64,000 nucleotides of DNA, from contig NZ_JAOVZU010000006.1 in NCBI RefSeq assembly GCF_025717005.1, forward strand, positions 140,925-204,924. Direction: 5' to 3'. A model generated the notes under the pieces. It saw nothing but the letters and a program-made list of their open reading frames with translations, was not told the DNA's origin and searched no databases. This DNA is from Actinotalea endophytica. GTDB taxonomy: Bacteria; Actinomycetota; Actinomycetes; Actinomycetales; Cellulomonadaceae. The position numbers and the translations under genes are program-made. Within the stretch, counting starts at the first letter, position 1. Every line of letters starts with the position of its first letter. Of the stretch, positions 35,870 to 44,690 are shown piece by piece.

Positions 35870-36744
35870 GCGCAGCTCCGGCCACGACCCGGGCGCCGGT
35901 CGCCCGGCGCGGTCGCCGCACGGTCCAGGGCGGCGGCAACCCGCTGGTGTACGGGATCGCGCTCGCCGTCGTCGCGGTGACGCTGACCCCGGTGCTCTAC
36001 GGCGTGATCTCCGGCTTCCGCACCAACACCGACCTGTCCCGCAACCCGTCCGGCTGGCCGTCCCCGTGGGTCCTGAGCAACTACACCGGGGTGCTCACCG
36101 ACGGCCGGTTCTGGCAGTACGCGCTGAACTCGACGATGGTGGCCGTGATCACCACGGCGATCGTCGTGGTGGCGGGTGTCATGGCGGCGTACCCGCTGGC
36201 GCGGTACCAGTTCCGGCTGCGTGAGCCGCTCTACATGGTCTTCGTGCTCGGCCTGCTGTTCCCGGCCGCCGTCGCGGTGATCCCGCTGTTCATCATGATC
36301 ACCAACGACCTCGGCCTCGGGAACACCTGGTGGGGCGTCGCGCTCCCGCAGGCCGCGTTCGCGCTGCCTACCACGATCGTGATCCTGCGACCGTTCCTGA
36401 TGGCGCTGCCGACCGAGCTCGAGGAGGCGGCGATGCTCGACGGCGCGAGCCGGATCGGCTTCTTCTGGCGGATCCTGCTGCCGCTCTCGGGGCCGGGCAT
36501 GGTCACCGTCGGCGTGCTCGCGTTCGTCGGCTCCTGGAACGCCTACCTGCTGCCGTTGCTGCTGCTGCGCGAGGACGGGATGAAGACCCTGCCGCTGGGC
36601 GTCGCGGACTTCTCCACCCGGTACGCCGCGGACATCGCCGGCATCTTCGCCTACACGTCGCTCGCGATGATCCCCGCCCTGGTCTTCTTCCTGGCCATGC
36701 AGCGCCGGATCGTCAACGGCCTGCAAGGCGCTGTGAAGGGTTGA
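35866..36744 (+). CDS. Sugar ABC transporter permease, MalG-like (CUT1)
   Basis: This 292-residue second permease has six membrane segments, the first near residues 28-48, and the EAA loop as ELEEAAMLDGASRIGFFWRI (about residues 185-204), which contacts the ATPase. Its ATG overlaps the MalF-like stop (ATGA). Together with the lipoprotein and the other permease it makes a complete importer apart from the ATPase. The C-terminus QRRIVNGLQGAVKG is typical of CUT1 MalG proteins. A short hairpin follows before the glycosidase gene. Confidence 0.92.
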   Translation: MSAAPATTRAPVARRGRRTVQGGGNPLVYGIALAVVAVTLTPVLYGVISGFRTNTDLSRNPSGWPSPWVLSNYTGVLTDGRFWQYALNSTMVAVITTAIVVVAGVMAAYPLARYQFRLREPLYMVFVLGLLFPAAVAVIPLFIMITNDLGLGNTWWGVALPQAAFALPTTIVILRPFLMALPTELEEAAMLDGASRIGFFWRILLPLSGPGMVTVGVLAFVGSWNAYLLPLLLLREDGMKTLPLGVADFSTRYAADIAGIFAYTSLAMIPALVFFLAMQRRIVNGLQGAVKG

Positions 36745-36827
36745 CCGACATCGAGACCGACACCGCCCGCACCGACCGCGCACCGCTGGCGAACCGCCCG
36801 CGCACCCGCTGCGCCCGCAACCGACGA

Positions 36828-36846
36828 GGGCTCCGTCCCGGAGCCC
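36828..36846 (+). terminator. Short hairpin between permease and GH3 gene
   Basis: GGGCTCC-GTCCC-GGAGCCC is a 7-bp perfect stem with a five-base loop, 15 bases before the GTG of the glycosidase gene. It may weaken read-through or protect the upstream message; its closeness to the ribosome site could also affect translation. Confidence 0.4.
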
Positions 36847-36861
36847 GGTGAGGAACCCACC

Positions 36862-39180
36862 GTGACCGACACCACCACCGCCACCTCGGTGGGCGGGGCG
36901 CGCGACGACGCGGTCGACGCCCTGCTGGCGCGCATGACGCTCGAGGAGAAGCTCGCCGCGATCGTCGGGCTGTGGAGCACCGAGACCTCGGCGGGCGAGG
37001 AGGTCGCGCCTCTGCAGGAGGCCATGGCCACCGAGCTGCCGCCCTTCGAGCGGTTCGCCGAGCACGGCCTCGGACACCTGACCCGGATCTTCGGATCGGC
37101 GCCGGTCGAGCCCGAGGAAGGGCGGCGCGAGCTGTGGCGGCGCCAGCGGCACCTGGTCGACGGGACGCGCCTCGGCATCCCGGCCGTCGCGCACGAGGAG
37201 TGCCTCACCGGGCTCGCCGCGTGGCGGGCCACGACCTACCCGGTGCCGCCGGCCTGGGGTGCGACCTTCGACCCCGCGCTGGTCGGCGAGATGGCCGCCG
37301 CGATCGGCGAGCAGATGGCCGGCCTGGGCGTGCACCAGGGCCTCGCGCCGGTGCTCGACGTGGTCCGCGACCCGCGCTGGGGCCGCGTCGAGGAGTGCAT
37401 CGGCGAGGACCCGTACCTGGTGGGCGAGGTCGGCACCGCCTACGTGCGTGGTCTGCAGTCGGCCGGGGTGCTCGCGACCCTCAAGCACTTCGTCGGGTAC
37501 TCGGCCTCGCGCGCCGGGCGGAACCTCGCCCCCGTGAGTGCCGGGCCGCGCGAGGTGTCCGACGTGCTGCTGGTGCCGTTCGAGATGGCCGTGCTCGACG
37601 GCGGAGCCCGCTCGGTGATGCACTCCTACGCCGAGATCGACGGTGTCCCGGTGGCCGGCGACCCGGCCCTGCTGCACGGTGTGCTGCGCGATCGATGGGG
37701 GTTCGACGGCACGGTCGTCGCGGACTACTTCGGGATCGCCTTCCTGCAGACCCTGCACCGGGTCGCGGGCGACCTCGGCGAGGCGGCCGCGCAGGCGCTC
37801 GCCGCAGGGGTGGACATCGAGCTGCCGACCGGCCACGCCTACCTCGCCCCGCTCGCCGAGGCGGTCCGGGCCGGGACGGTGCCCGTGGAGCTCGTGGACC
37901 GCGCGGTGCGCCGGACGCTCGCGCAGAAGGCCGAGCTCGGCCTGCTCGCGCCGGACGCGATCGACCAGGCCGAGCCGAGCGGGGCGATCGACCTCGACCC
38001 GCCGGAGCATCGGGCGATCGCCGCGCGGGTCGCCGAGGAGTCGGTGGTCCTGCTCGGCAACGACGGGACGCTCCCGCTGGCCGCGCCGGCCAGGGTCGCG
38101 GTGCTCGGGCCCAACGCGGACCGCGCGCACGCGCTGTTCGGCTGCTACTCGTTCGTCAACCACGTGCTCGACCACCACCCGGAGGTGCCGCTCGGCATCG
38201 AGGCGCCCACGGTGCTCGAGGCCCTGCGGGCCGAGCTGGGCGAGCGCCGCGGCGCCGAAGTGACCTACGCGCGGGGCTGCGGCGTCCAGGACTTCGACCG
38301 GTCCGGCATCGCGGAGGCCGCCGAGCTCGCCGCCGCGGCGGACGTGGCGGTCGTCGTGGTCGGTGACCACGCCGGGCTGTTCGGCCGCGGCACGTCGGGG
38401 GAGGGCTGTGACGCCGACTCGCTCGAGCTGCCGGGCGTCCAGCGGGACCTCGTCGAGGCGGTGCTCGCCACCGGCACACCGGTGGTGCTCGTGCTGCTCA
38501 CCGGCCGCCCCTATGCCGTGGGCTGGGCCGTCGAGCGGTGCGCGGCCGTGGTGCAGGCGTTCTTCCCCGGTGAGGAGGGTGCGCGCGCGGTGGCCGGCGT
38601 GCTGAGCGGGCGGGTCAACCCCTCCGGCCGGCTGCCGATGAGCCTGCCGCGCTCCGCGGGGGCGCAGCCCTTCTCCTACCTGCACCCGCCGCTCGGCGGG
38701 CCGAGCGACGTCACGACCGCCGACCCGACCCCGGCGCGCCCGTTCGGCTTCGGGCTGGGTTACACGACGTTCGAGCACACCGGGCTCGAGGTGCCCGCCG
38801 AGGTGCCGACCGACGGTTCGCTGCGGGTCCGGGTGACCGTGACCAACACCGGCGACCGCGCCGGCGCCGAGGTGGTCCAGGTCTACGCGCACGACGTCGT
38901 GGCCTCGGTCACCCGGCCGGTCGCGCAGCTGGTCGCGTTCCACCGGGTCGAGCTCGCGCCGGGGCAGCGCGCCGTGGTCGAGCTCGACGTGCCGACCACA
39001 CGCCTCGCGTTCAGCGACCGGCGCATGGTGCGGGTGGTCGAACCGGGTGAGGTGCAGGTCTGGGTCGGGCGCTCCGCGGCGGACCCCGGGCCGGCGACGA
39101 CGACCACGCTGGTCGGCCCGGTGCACTCGGTCACCGTCGCGGACCGGCGCGAGGTCCGGACGGCCGTGCACCCGGCCTGA
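36862..39180 (+). CDS. Glycoside hydrolase family 3 (beta-xylosidase/beta-glucosidase)
   Basis: This 772-residue GH3 enzyme releases sugars from oligosaccharide ends. It has the N-terminal TIM barrel (PPAWGATFDPALVGEMAAAI, PVLDVVRDPRWGRVEECIGEDP, LKHFVGY), nucleophile Asp288 in VVADYFG, the alpha/beta sandwich with VVVVGDHAG, and a C-terminal fibronectin-III-like domain (FGFGLGYTTFEH). There is no signal peptide, so it works on imported oligosaccharides. The order matches intracellular beta-xylosidases and beta-glucosidases alike; the CE7 esterase and xylose genes nearby favour xylosidase. The GTG has GAGGA at good spacing. Confidence 0.9.
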   Translation: MTDTTTATSVGGARDDAVDALLARMTLEEKLAAIVGLWSTETSAGEEVAPLQEAMATELPPFERFAEHGLGHLTRIFGSAPVEPEEGRRELWRRQRHLVDGTRLGIPAVAHEECLTGLAAWRATTYPVPPAWGATFDPALVGEMAAAIGEQMAGLGVHQGLAPVLDVVRDPRWGRVEECIGEDPYLVGEVGTAYVRGLQSAGVLATLKHFVGYSASRAGRNLAPVSAGPREVSDVLLVPFEMAVLDGGARSVMHSYAEIDGVPVAGDPALLHGVLRDRWGFDGTVVADYFGIAFLQTLHRVAGDLGEAAAQALAAGVDIELPTGHAYLAPLAEAVRAGTVPVELVDRAVRRTLAQKAELGLLAPDAIDQAEPSGAIDLDPPEHRAIAARVAEESVVLLGNDGTLPLAAPARVAVLGPNADRAHALFGCYSFVNHVLDHHPEVPLGIEAPTVLEALRAELGERRGAEVTYARGCGVQDFDRSGIAEAAELAAAADVAVVVVGDHAGLFGRGTSGEGCDADSLELPGVQRDLVEAVLATGTPVVLVLLTGRPYAVGWAVERCAAVVQAFFPGEEGARAVAGVLSGRVNPSGRLPMSLPRSAGAQPFSYLHPPLGGPSDVTTADPTPARPFGFGLGYTTFEHTGLEVPAEVPTDGSLRVRVTVTNTGDRAGAEVVQVYAHDVVASVTRPVAQLVAFHRVELAPGQRAVVELDVPTTRLAFSDRRMVRVVEPGEVQVWVGRSAADPGPATTTTLVGPVHSVTVADRREVRTAVHPA

Positions 39181-39195
39181 CCGACCCTGGCGTGC

Positions 39196-39240
39196 GTCGC
39201 GGGTCGGGGCCGCACCGACCCGGCTGCCCCGACCCGCGAC
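39196..39240. terminator. Bidirectional terminator between GH3 and xylB genes
   Basis: GTCGCGGGTCGGGGC (39196-39210) and GCCCCGACCCGCGAC (39226-39240) form a 15-bp perfect stem with a 15-base loop. It lies between the convergent glycosidase and xylulokinase genes. Confidence 0.8.
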
Positions 39241-39256
39241 CGGAGCGTCGCGCCCC

Positions 39257-40729
39257 TCAGGCGGGGCGGTCGGCCACCAGGTCGCGCACCGCGGCGTAGC
39301 GCTCGCGGACGCCGGGCGTCGGCTCGGCGCTGCGCAGCTCCTCGGCCGCCAGGACCCAGGTCGGTGCCGGTGCGGCGGTGTCGGCCCGGCGGGCCAGGAC
39401 CCAGGCCGCCTGTCGCGCCGCGCCGTCGGCGACGTACTCGCCGGCCTCGGGCACCAGGACGTCCAGCCCGAGGACCGCGGGTGCGATCGCCCGGACGGCC
39501 TCGGACCGCGCGCCCCCGCCGATCAGGCGGACCCGCTCGACCGGGACGCCCTGGTCGTGCAGCGCGTCGAGGCCGTCGGCGAGCGCGCAGAGCATGCCCT
39601 CGACGGCCGCGCGGGCCAGGTGCGCGGGCGTCGTGTTGGCGAGCTGCATGCCGTGCAGCGCGCCGGTGGCGTCCGGCTTGTTCGGGGTGCGCTCGCCCTC
39701 GAGGTAGGGCACGAGCACGAGACCGTCCGCGCCGGCCGGTGCGGACAGCGCGAGCGCGGACAGCCCGGCGTGGTCGACGCCGAGCAGCCGGCACGCGGCG
39801 TCCAGCACGCGAGAGGCATTGAGCGTGCAGGCCAGCGGCAGGTACGCGCCGGTGGCGTCGGCGAACCCGGTCACCATGCCGCTCGCGTCCGCGGTCGCGT
39901 GCGGGCTGATCGCGGAGACCACGCCCGAGGTGCCGATCGACACGGTCACGTCGCCGGGGACCATGCCGAGACCGAGGGCCGCAGCTGCGTTGTCTCCCGC
40001 GCCGGGGGAGAGCAGCAGGTCACCGGCCGGGTTGCCGGGCCGGTGCACCTGCTGGGCGATCTCCGCCGGGCCGAGCACCCGAGGCAGCGTGACCTCGTGG
40101 CCCAGCGCGCGGACGACGAGCTCGGGCAGGTACTCCCCGGTGGCGGCGGACCAGTACCCGGTGCCGGACGCGTCCGAGCGGTCGGTGGTCAGCGCGGTCA
40201 GGTCCGGCACGCCGCCCTCGGCGGCGGGGCCGTAGCCGGCCAGGCGCCAGGTGAGCCAGTCGTGCGGAAGGGCGACCGCGGCGACCCGGGCGGCGAGCTC
40301 GGGCTCGTGGTCGCGCAGCCAACGCAGCTTGGTCACGGTGAGCGACGCGACCGGGACCGAGCCGATCGCGTCCGCCCACGCCGCCGCCCCGGCGGCCGGG
40401 TCGCCGTCGCCGAGCTCGGCGATCAGGTCCACGGCCGCCTGGGCGGAGCGGGTGTCGTTCCACAGCAGCGCGTCCCGGACGACCTCGCCGCCGGCGTCCA
40501 GCGCGACCATGCCGTGCTGCTGGCCGCCCACGCCCGCCGCCGAGACGTCGTCCAGGCCGCCCGCCTCGGCGAGTGCCGCGGACAACGCCTCCCACCAGAA
40601 CCGCGGGTGGACCTCGGAACCGTCCGGGTGCGAGGCCCGACCGCTGCGCAGCAGGGCGCCGGTGGCGGCGTCCCGGACCACGACCTTGCACGACTGGGTG
40701 GACGAGTCCACCCCGGCGACGAGGGCCAT
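39257..40729 (-). CDS. xylB: Xylulokinase
   Basis: XylB phosphorylates D-xylulose to D-xylulose 5-phosphate for the pentose phosphate pathway. The 490-residue FGGY-family kinase starts [17 protein letters not shown] (phosphate 1 motif), has [26 protein letters not shown], the phosphate 2 motif [24 protein letters not shown] and the C-terminal [14 protein letters not shown]. Asp near residue 230 in [13 protein letters not shown] is the likely catalytic base. The ATG lies three bases after the xylA stop, so the two are co-transcribed and coupled. Confidence 0.94.
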   Translation of the reverse strand: MALVAGVDSSTQSCKVVVRDAATGALLRSGRASHPDGSEVHPRFWWEALSAALAEAGGLDDVSAAGVGGQQHGMVALDAGGEVVRDALLWNDTRSAQAAVDLIAELGDGDPAAGAAAWADAIGSVPVASLTVTKLRWLRDHEPELAARVAAVALPHDWLTWRLAGYGPAAEGGVPDLTALTTDRSDASGTGYWSAATGEYLPELVVRALGHEVTLPRVLGPAEIAQQVHRPGNPAGDLLLSPGAGDNAAAALGLGMVPGDVTVSIGTSGVVSAISPHATADASGMVTGFADATGAYLPLACTLNASRVLDAACRLLGVDHAGLSALALSAPAGADGLVLVPYLEGERTPNKPDATGALHGMQLANTTPAHLARAAVEGMLCALADGLDALHDQGVPVERVRLIGGGARSEAVRAIAPAVLGLDVLVPEAGEYVADGAARQAAWVLARRADTAAPAPTWVLAAEELRSAEPTPGVRERYAAVRDLVADRPA

Positions 40730-40732
40730 GGG

Positions 40733-41920
40733 TCAGCGGGCGCCGAGCGCGTGCTCGAGGGCCAGCTGGTTGAGGCGCACGAAGCCGAAGTTGCGCTCGG
40801 CGACGGCGTCGACGTCGAGGTCCTCGTAGGCGGACCGGTCGGCGAGCAGGTCGGCGAAGGTCTCGCCCTCGGCCATCGTCGGGATGGCGAGGTCGAACAC
40901 GCCGGCCTCCTCCATCGCCGCCTTGACCTCGGGGTCCGCTCGGAACGCCGTGGCGCGCTCGGCGAGCAGGATGTACGTCGCCATGTTGGCCGCGGCCGAG
41001 TCCCACACGCCCTGCATGTGCTCGGTGCGCGACGGCTTGTAGTCGAAGTGCCGGGGCCCGTCGTAGGTCGGGCCGCCGCTCGGGAAGCCGTTCTCGAGCA
41101 GGTCGACGGTGGCGAAGGCGGAGAACAGGTCGCCGTGGCCGAACACCAGGTCCTGGTCGTACTTGATGGACTTCTGGCCGTTGAGGTCGATGTGGAAGAG
41201 CTTCCCGGCCCACAGCGCCTCGGCGATGCCGGTGGTGTAGTTCAGCCCGGCCATCTGCTCGTGGCCGACCTCGGGGTTCAGGCCCACGATGTCGGCGTTG
41301 TCGAGCCGGTCGATCAGCGCGAGGGCGTGGCCGATGGTCGGCAGCAGGATGTCACCGCGGGGCTCGTTCGGCTTGGGCTCGAGCGCGATCTTGAGGTCGT
41401 AGCCCTGCTGCTTGATGTACGCCGCGACCGCGTCGATGCCCTCGGCGTAGCGGTCGTGCGCGGCCTTGAGGTCCTTGGCGCTGTCGTACTCGGCGCCCTC
41501 GCGCCCGCCCCACATCACGAACGTCCTGGCGCCGAGCCGGCCGGCGAGGTCGACGTTGCGCAGCACCTTGCGCAGGCCGTAACGGCGCACCCGCCGGTCG
41601 TTGGAGGTGAACGCGCCGTCCTTGAAGATCGGGTGGGTGAAGGTGTTGGTCGTCACCATCTCCACCTCGATGCCGGTCTCCTTGAGCGCGGCCTGGAAGC
41701 GCTCGAGGATCCGCTCGCGCTCGGCGTCGTCGGAGCCGAACGGCACGACGTCGTCGTCGTGGAAGGTCACGTAGGACGCGCCGAGCTCGGCGAGCCGGTG
41801 GACGGACTCGACCGGGTCGAGGTCAGGCCGGGTCGCGTCGCCGAACTGGTCACGGGCCGGCCATCCCACGGTCCACAGACCGAAGGAGAACTTGTCCTCG
41901 GGGGTGGGCTTGCGCACCAT
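40733..41920 (-). CDS. xylA: Xylose isomerase
   Basis: XylA interconverts D-xylose and D-xylulose. The 395-residue length fits the short actinobacterial (class I) enzymes. Catalytic His54 and Asp57 are in [11 protein letters not shown], metal-binding Glu181 and catalytic Lys183 in [11 protein letters not shown], and further ligands in [16 protein letters not shown] and [14 protein letters not shown] precedes the ATG. It is first in a leftward unit with xylB, divergent from the ROK regulator; the 70-base gap holds both promoters and a likely operator. Confidence 0.96.
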   Translation of the reverse strand: MVRKPTPEDKFSFGLWTVGWPARDQFGDATRPDLDPVESVHRLAELGASYVTFHDDDVVPFGSDDAERERILERFQAALKETGIEVEMVTTNTFTHPIFKDGAFTSNDRRVRRYGLRKVLRNVDLAGRLGARTFVMWGGREGAEYDSAKDLKAAHDRYAEGIDAVAAYIKQQGYDLKIALEPKPNEPRGDILLPTIGHALALIDRLDNADIVGLNPEVGHEQMAGLNYTTGIAEALWAGKLFHIDLNGQKSIKYDQDLVFGHGDLFSAFATVDLLENGFPSGGPTYDGPRHFDYKPSRTEHMQGVWDSAAANMATYILLAERATAFRADPEVKAAMEEAGVFDLAIPTMAEGETFADLLADRSAYEDLDVDAVAERNFGFVRLNQLALEHALGAR

Positions 41921-41943
41921 CGCTGGCTCCTCGTCGAGCGGAT

Positions 41944-41961
41944 TTGTTGTATGGATGAACT
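41944..41961. promoter_or_regulatory. Candidate XylR (ROK) operator between xylA and the regulator gene
   Basis: This AT-rich stretch in a GC-rich gap contains GTTGTATGGATGAAC, with outer inverted bases GTT/AAC. It shares the spaced pattern TTG-N4-G-N-TGAA with the stretch before the sugar-binding gene at 43355-43367. It overlaps the -35 position of the ROK gene promoter, consistent with autoregulation and control of xylA-xylB. Two sites are too few to define a motif firmly. Confidence 0.45.
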
Positions 41962-41978
41962 TATATCGTCCGGTGCGG

Positions 41979-41990
41979 TAGGGTCAAGCC
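41979..41990 (+). promoter_or_regulatory. Leaderless -10 element of the ROK regulator gene
   Basis: TAGGGT (41979-41984) is followed by six bases and the GTG at 41991. A weak -35-like TGAACT (41956-41961) lies 17 bases upstream and overlaps the candidate operator. Confidence 0.55.
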
Positions 41991-43232
41991 GTGTCCGTTG
42001 AGCCGGGGGCGCCCCGACCGTCGTCGCGCAGCCTGCGCGGCCCGTCCGGCGCGGCCAGGCAGCGCAGCCTCCGTACTCACAACCTAGGCGTTGTGCTGCG
42101 CGAGGTCCTCGGCTCACCTCGCCCGGTGTCCCGGGCCGAGGTCGCGGCGTCGACCGGGCTGACCCGGGCGACCGTCTCGGCGCTCGTCGAGCAGCTGCTC
42201 GCCGCCCGGCTGATCCGCGAGCTCGAGCCGGTGGCGGGGCAGCGGGCCGGCCGGCCGGCCGTGCCGCTCACGGCTGCGCTGGACACGGTGGTGGCGATCG
42301 GCATGGAGATCAACGTCGACTACCTCGGCGTGTGCGCGATCGACATGGCGGGTCAGGTGCCGGTGGAACGCATCGTGCACGACGACTTCCGGCGCAGCGA
42401 GCCGGGTCCGGTGATGGACCGGCTCGCGCAGCTCGCGGGCGAGGTGGTGACCACGCTCACCGACCGGGGCGTCGCCGTGGCCGGTACCGCGCTGGCGCTC
42501 CCGGGCCTGGTGGACAGCATCACCGGACCGCTGCGTCTCGCGCCGAACCTCGGCTGGCGCGACGTGGACGTCCTCGCCCACCTCGCGCGGCACCCGGTGC
42601 TGGCCCAGGTGCCGCCGTGGCTCGGCAACGAGGCCAACCTCGCGGCGATCGCCGAGGCCAGGGCTCGTCGGGTCGGTGGACCCGCGAGCTTCGTCTACGT
42701 CTCCGGCGAGGTCGGCATCGGTGGCGCGATCGTCCTCGACGGGACGATCTTCGGTGGGGTGCACGGCTGGAGCGGCGAGATCGGCCACGTCGCGCTCGGG
42801 ACCGAGGGGTCGTTCGACCGGGGCGGGCAGCTCGAGGAGCTCGCCGGCCAGGACGCGCTCCTGGACGCCGCGGGCCTGCCCCGGACCGCAGCGGTGGCGG
42901 CGCTGCTCGACGGGGGGGAGCGGGCGGAGCGGGCGCTCGACCGCGCGGCCGACGCGCTGGGCCTCGCGCTCTCGGCCGTCCTGAACATCGTGGACGTCGA
43001 GTGCGTGGTGCTCGGCGGCATCTACGCCGGTCTCGCGCCGCGCCTCGCGCCGCGCATCCGGGCGCAGCTCGACGCCCGCGTGCTGTCCGCGCCGTGGAGC
43101 GCGTTGCGGATCGAGGCCGCGGCGGCAGGCCGCTTCCCGGCCATGTCCGGCGGCGCGTGGGCGGTGCTCGAGGCGATCGCGGACGACCCCGAGGCCTGGG
43201 TGCGCGGGGACGAGGAGTCCGCGGCGCTCTGA
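41991..43232 (+). CDS. ROK-family transcriptional regulator, XylR-like
   Basis: This 413-residue protein has an N-terminal winged-helix domain (SRAEVAASTGLTRATVSALVEQLLAARLI, key turn STGLTRATVS) and a sugar-kinase-like ROK domain (ALALPGLVDSITGPLRLAPNLGW, VYVSGEVGIGGAIVLDG, GWSGEIGHVAL). It probably senses xylose and represses xylAB and the adjacent transporter. In most ROK proteins a CxCG-x2-GC zinc motif follows the EIGH segment; here the equivalent FDRGGQLEELAG has no Cys, so the zinc site is lost. The start is leaderless. The sensed sugar is inferred from position. Confidence 0.88.
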   Translation: MSVEPGAPRPSSRSLRGPSGAARQRSLRTHNLGVVLREVLGSPRPVSRAEVAASTGLTRATVSALVEQLLAARLIRELEPVAGQRAGRPAVPLTAALDTVVAIGMEINVDYLGVCAIDMAGQVPVERIVHDDFRRSEPGPVMDRLAQLAGEVVTTLTDRGVAVAGTALALPGLVDSITGPLRLAPNLGWRDVDVLAHLARHPVLAQVPPWLGNEANLAAIAEARARRVGGPASFVYVSGEVGIGGAIVLDGTIFGGVHGWSGEIGHVALGTEGSFDRGGQLEELAGQDALLDAAGLPRTAAVAALLDGGERAERALDRAADALGLALSAVLNIVDVECVVLGGIYAGLAPRLAPRIRAQLDARVLSAPWSALRIEAAAAGRFPAMSGGAWAVLEAIADDPEAWVRGDEESAAL

Positions 43233-43352
43233 GCCGCATCCGGCCGCCGGTGCCGGTGCCGGGGCCGGTGCCGGGGCCGTCCGACGGCCGGCTCGTCGTG
43301 ACCGAACGGTGATCGAAACAGGTGCCAGGAGACCCTCGCCCTGATCGCGTCG

Positions 43353-43377
43353 AGTTGATATGTTGAATAAACCAACT
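43353..43377 (+). promoter_or_regulatory. Candidate XylR operator before the sugar-binding protein gene
   Basis: AGTTG (43353-43357) and CAACT (43373-43377) are inverted, and a smaller dyad GTTG-N7-CAAC lies at 43362-43376. The stretch is AT-rich against its surroundings and includes a -35-like TTGATA (43355-43360). It shares TTG-N4-G-N-TGAA with the site near 41947. The remaining bases of the 207-base gap hold GGGAGGA, the ribosome site, just before the ATG at 43440. Confidence 0.45.
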
Positions 43378-43439
43378 AAGGCGTTGGTCGCGGACGAGAG
43401 CCACAGTGACGTGGCGCTGGACCCAACGGGAGGACAACG

Positions 43440-44585
43440 ATGTCAAGGACGTGGATCAGAGCTGCCGCCGGAGTTGCCGCCGCTTCGTTGTTGGTGGGAG
43501 GGCTCGCCGCCTGCAGCGCCGAGCGCACGGACGAGCCCGGCGGTGAGACCTCGAGCAGCGACGGCTCGGCAGCCGGCTCGGAGATGCTGGTCGGGATCGC
43601 GATGCCGACCAAGAGCCTCGAGCGCTGGAACAAGGACGGCTCGCACCTGGAGGAGCTGCTCCAGACGGCCGGCTACGACACCAACCTGCAGTACGCCGAC
43701 AACAAGGTCGACCAGCAGATCTCGCAGATCCAGAACATGATCAACGAGGGTGCCGACATCCTCGTGATCGCATCGATCGACGGAACCGCGCTCGCACCGA
43801 TCCTGTCGACCGCCAAGGAGCAGGACATCACGGTCATCGCCTACGACCGTCTGATCAACGACACCCCGGACGTCGACTACTACGCGACGTTCGACAACTA
43901 CATGGTCGGGCAGATGCAGGGGCAGTACATCGAGGAGGCCCTCGGGCTCGCCGACGGTGCCGGCCCGTTCAACATCGAGCCGTTCGCGGGCTCGCCGGAC
44001 GACAACAACGCGAAGTTCTTCTTCTCCGGCGCGTGGGACGTGCTGCTGCCCTACGTCGAGGCGGGCCAGCTCGCCACGCCGTCGGGCAAGTCGCCGGCCA
44101 GCAACGACGAGTGGCAGAGCATCGGCATCCCCGGCTGGGGCTCGGAGGATGCCCAGGACGAGATGACCACCCGGCTCAACTCGTTCTACGCCGACGGCAC
44201 CGCGCTCGACGCCGTCCTGTCGCCGAACGACTCGCTGGCGCTCGGCATCGCCCAGGCGCTCGAGGGCGCCGGCTACACGCCCGGGGACGGCTACCCGGTG
44301 CTCACCGGCCAGGACGGCGACCAGGCGAACGTGCTCAACATCATCGCGGGCAAGCAGTCGATGACGGTCTGGAAGGACACCCGCACCCTCGCCGAGCGGG
44401 TGGCGACGATGATCGACGAGATCACGGCCGGCGAGACCGTCGAGACCAACGACACCGAGACCTACGACAACGGGGTCAAGGTCGTGCCGACCTACCTGAT
44501 CCCGCCCGTGGTCGTCACCGCCGACAACATCGAGGACACCCTCGTGGCATCCGGCTTCTACAGCGCCGAGGACCTCGGCCTCTGA
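43440..44585 (+). CDS. Monosaccharide ABC transporter substrate-binding lipoprotein (ChvE-like)
   Basis: This 381-residue lipoprotein has a signal peptide ending in the lipobox GLAAC (Cys near residue 25), a Ser/Gly linker and a type I periplasmic-binding fold: VGIAMPTKSLERWNKDG, DNKVDQQISQIQNMINEGAD, TVIAYDRLINDTPDVDYY. This pattern matches the ChvE/multiple-monosaccharide binders that take xylose, arabinose, glucose or galactose. The neighbours xylAB and the ROK regulator favour xylose or arabinose. A 14-bp-stem hairpin follows its stop. Confidence 0.92.
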   Translation: MSRTWIRAAAGVAAASLLVGGLAACSAERTDEPGGETSSSDGSAAGSEMLVGIAMPTKSLERWNKDGSHLEELLQTAGYDTNLQYADNKVDQQISQIQNMINEGADILVIASIDGTALAPILSTAKEQDITVIAYDRLINDTPDVDYYATFDNYMVGQMQGQYIEEALGLADGAGPFNIEPFAGSPDDNNAKFFFSGAWDVLLPYVEAGQLATPSGKSPASNDEWQSIGIPGWGSEDAQDEMTTRLNSFYADGTALDAVLSPNDSLALGIAQALEGAGYTPGDGYPVLTGQDGDQANVLNIIAGKQSMTVWKDTRTLAERVATMIDEITAGETVETNDTETYDNGVKVVPTYLIPPVVVTADNIEDTLVASGFYSAEDLGL

Positions 44586-44595
44586 CGCAGGCATG

Positions 44596-44650
44596 ACCTC
44601 GGGCGGTGCGGCGGCGCGACGCAGCGGCACCGCCCGAGGTCCGTCGCCGC
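44596..44650 (+). terminator. Strong hairpin between binding-protein and ATPase genes
   Basis: ACCTCGGGCGGTGC (44596-44609) and GCACCGCCCGAGGT (44637-44650) form a perfect 14-bp stem with a 27-base loop, just after the binding-protein stop. Partial termination or 3' protection here would let the binding protein be made in excess over ATPase and permease. The inositol transporter has a similar hairpin at the same place. Confidence 0.6.
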
Positions 44651-44690
44651 GCCACGAACCCGCCAGCCCACGAGACGGAGCGGAGCCGAC

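Noticed and set aside
35686-39171. Leftward open frame of 1161 codons opposite the permease and GH3 genes
   Set aside because: Antisense shadow; low-complexity, no motifs and no start signal.
39047-42001. Rightward open frame of 984 codons opposite xylB-xylA
   Set aside because: Antisense shadow of two enzymes with all catalytic residues in place.
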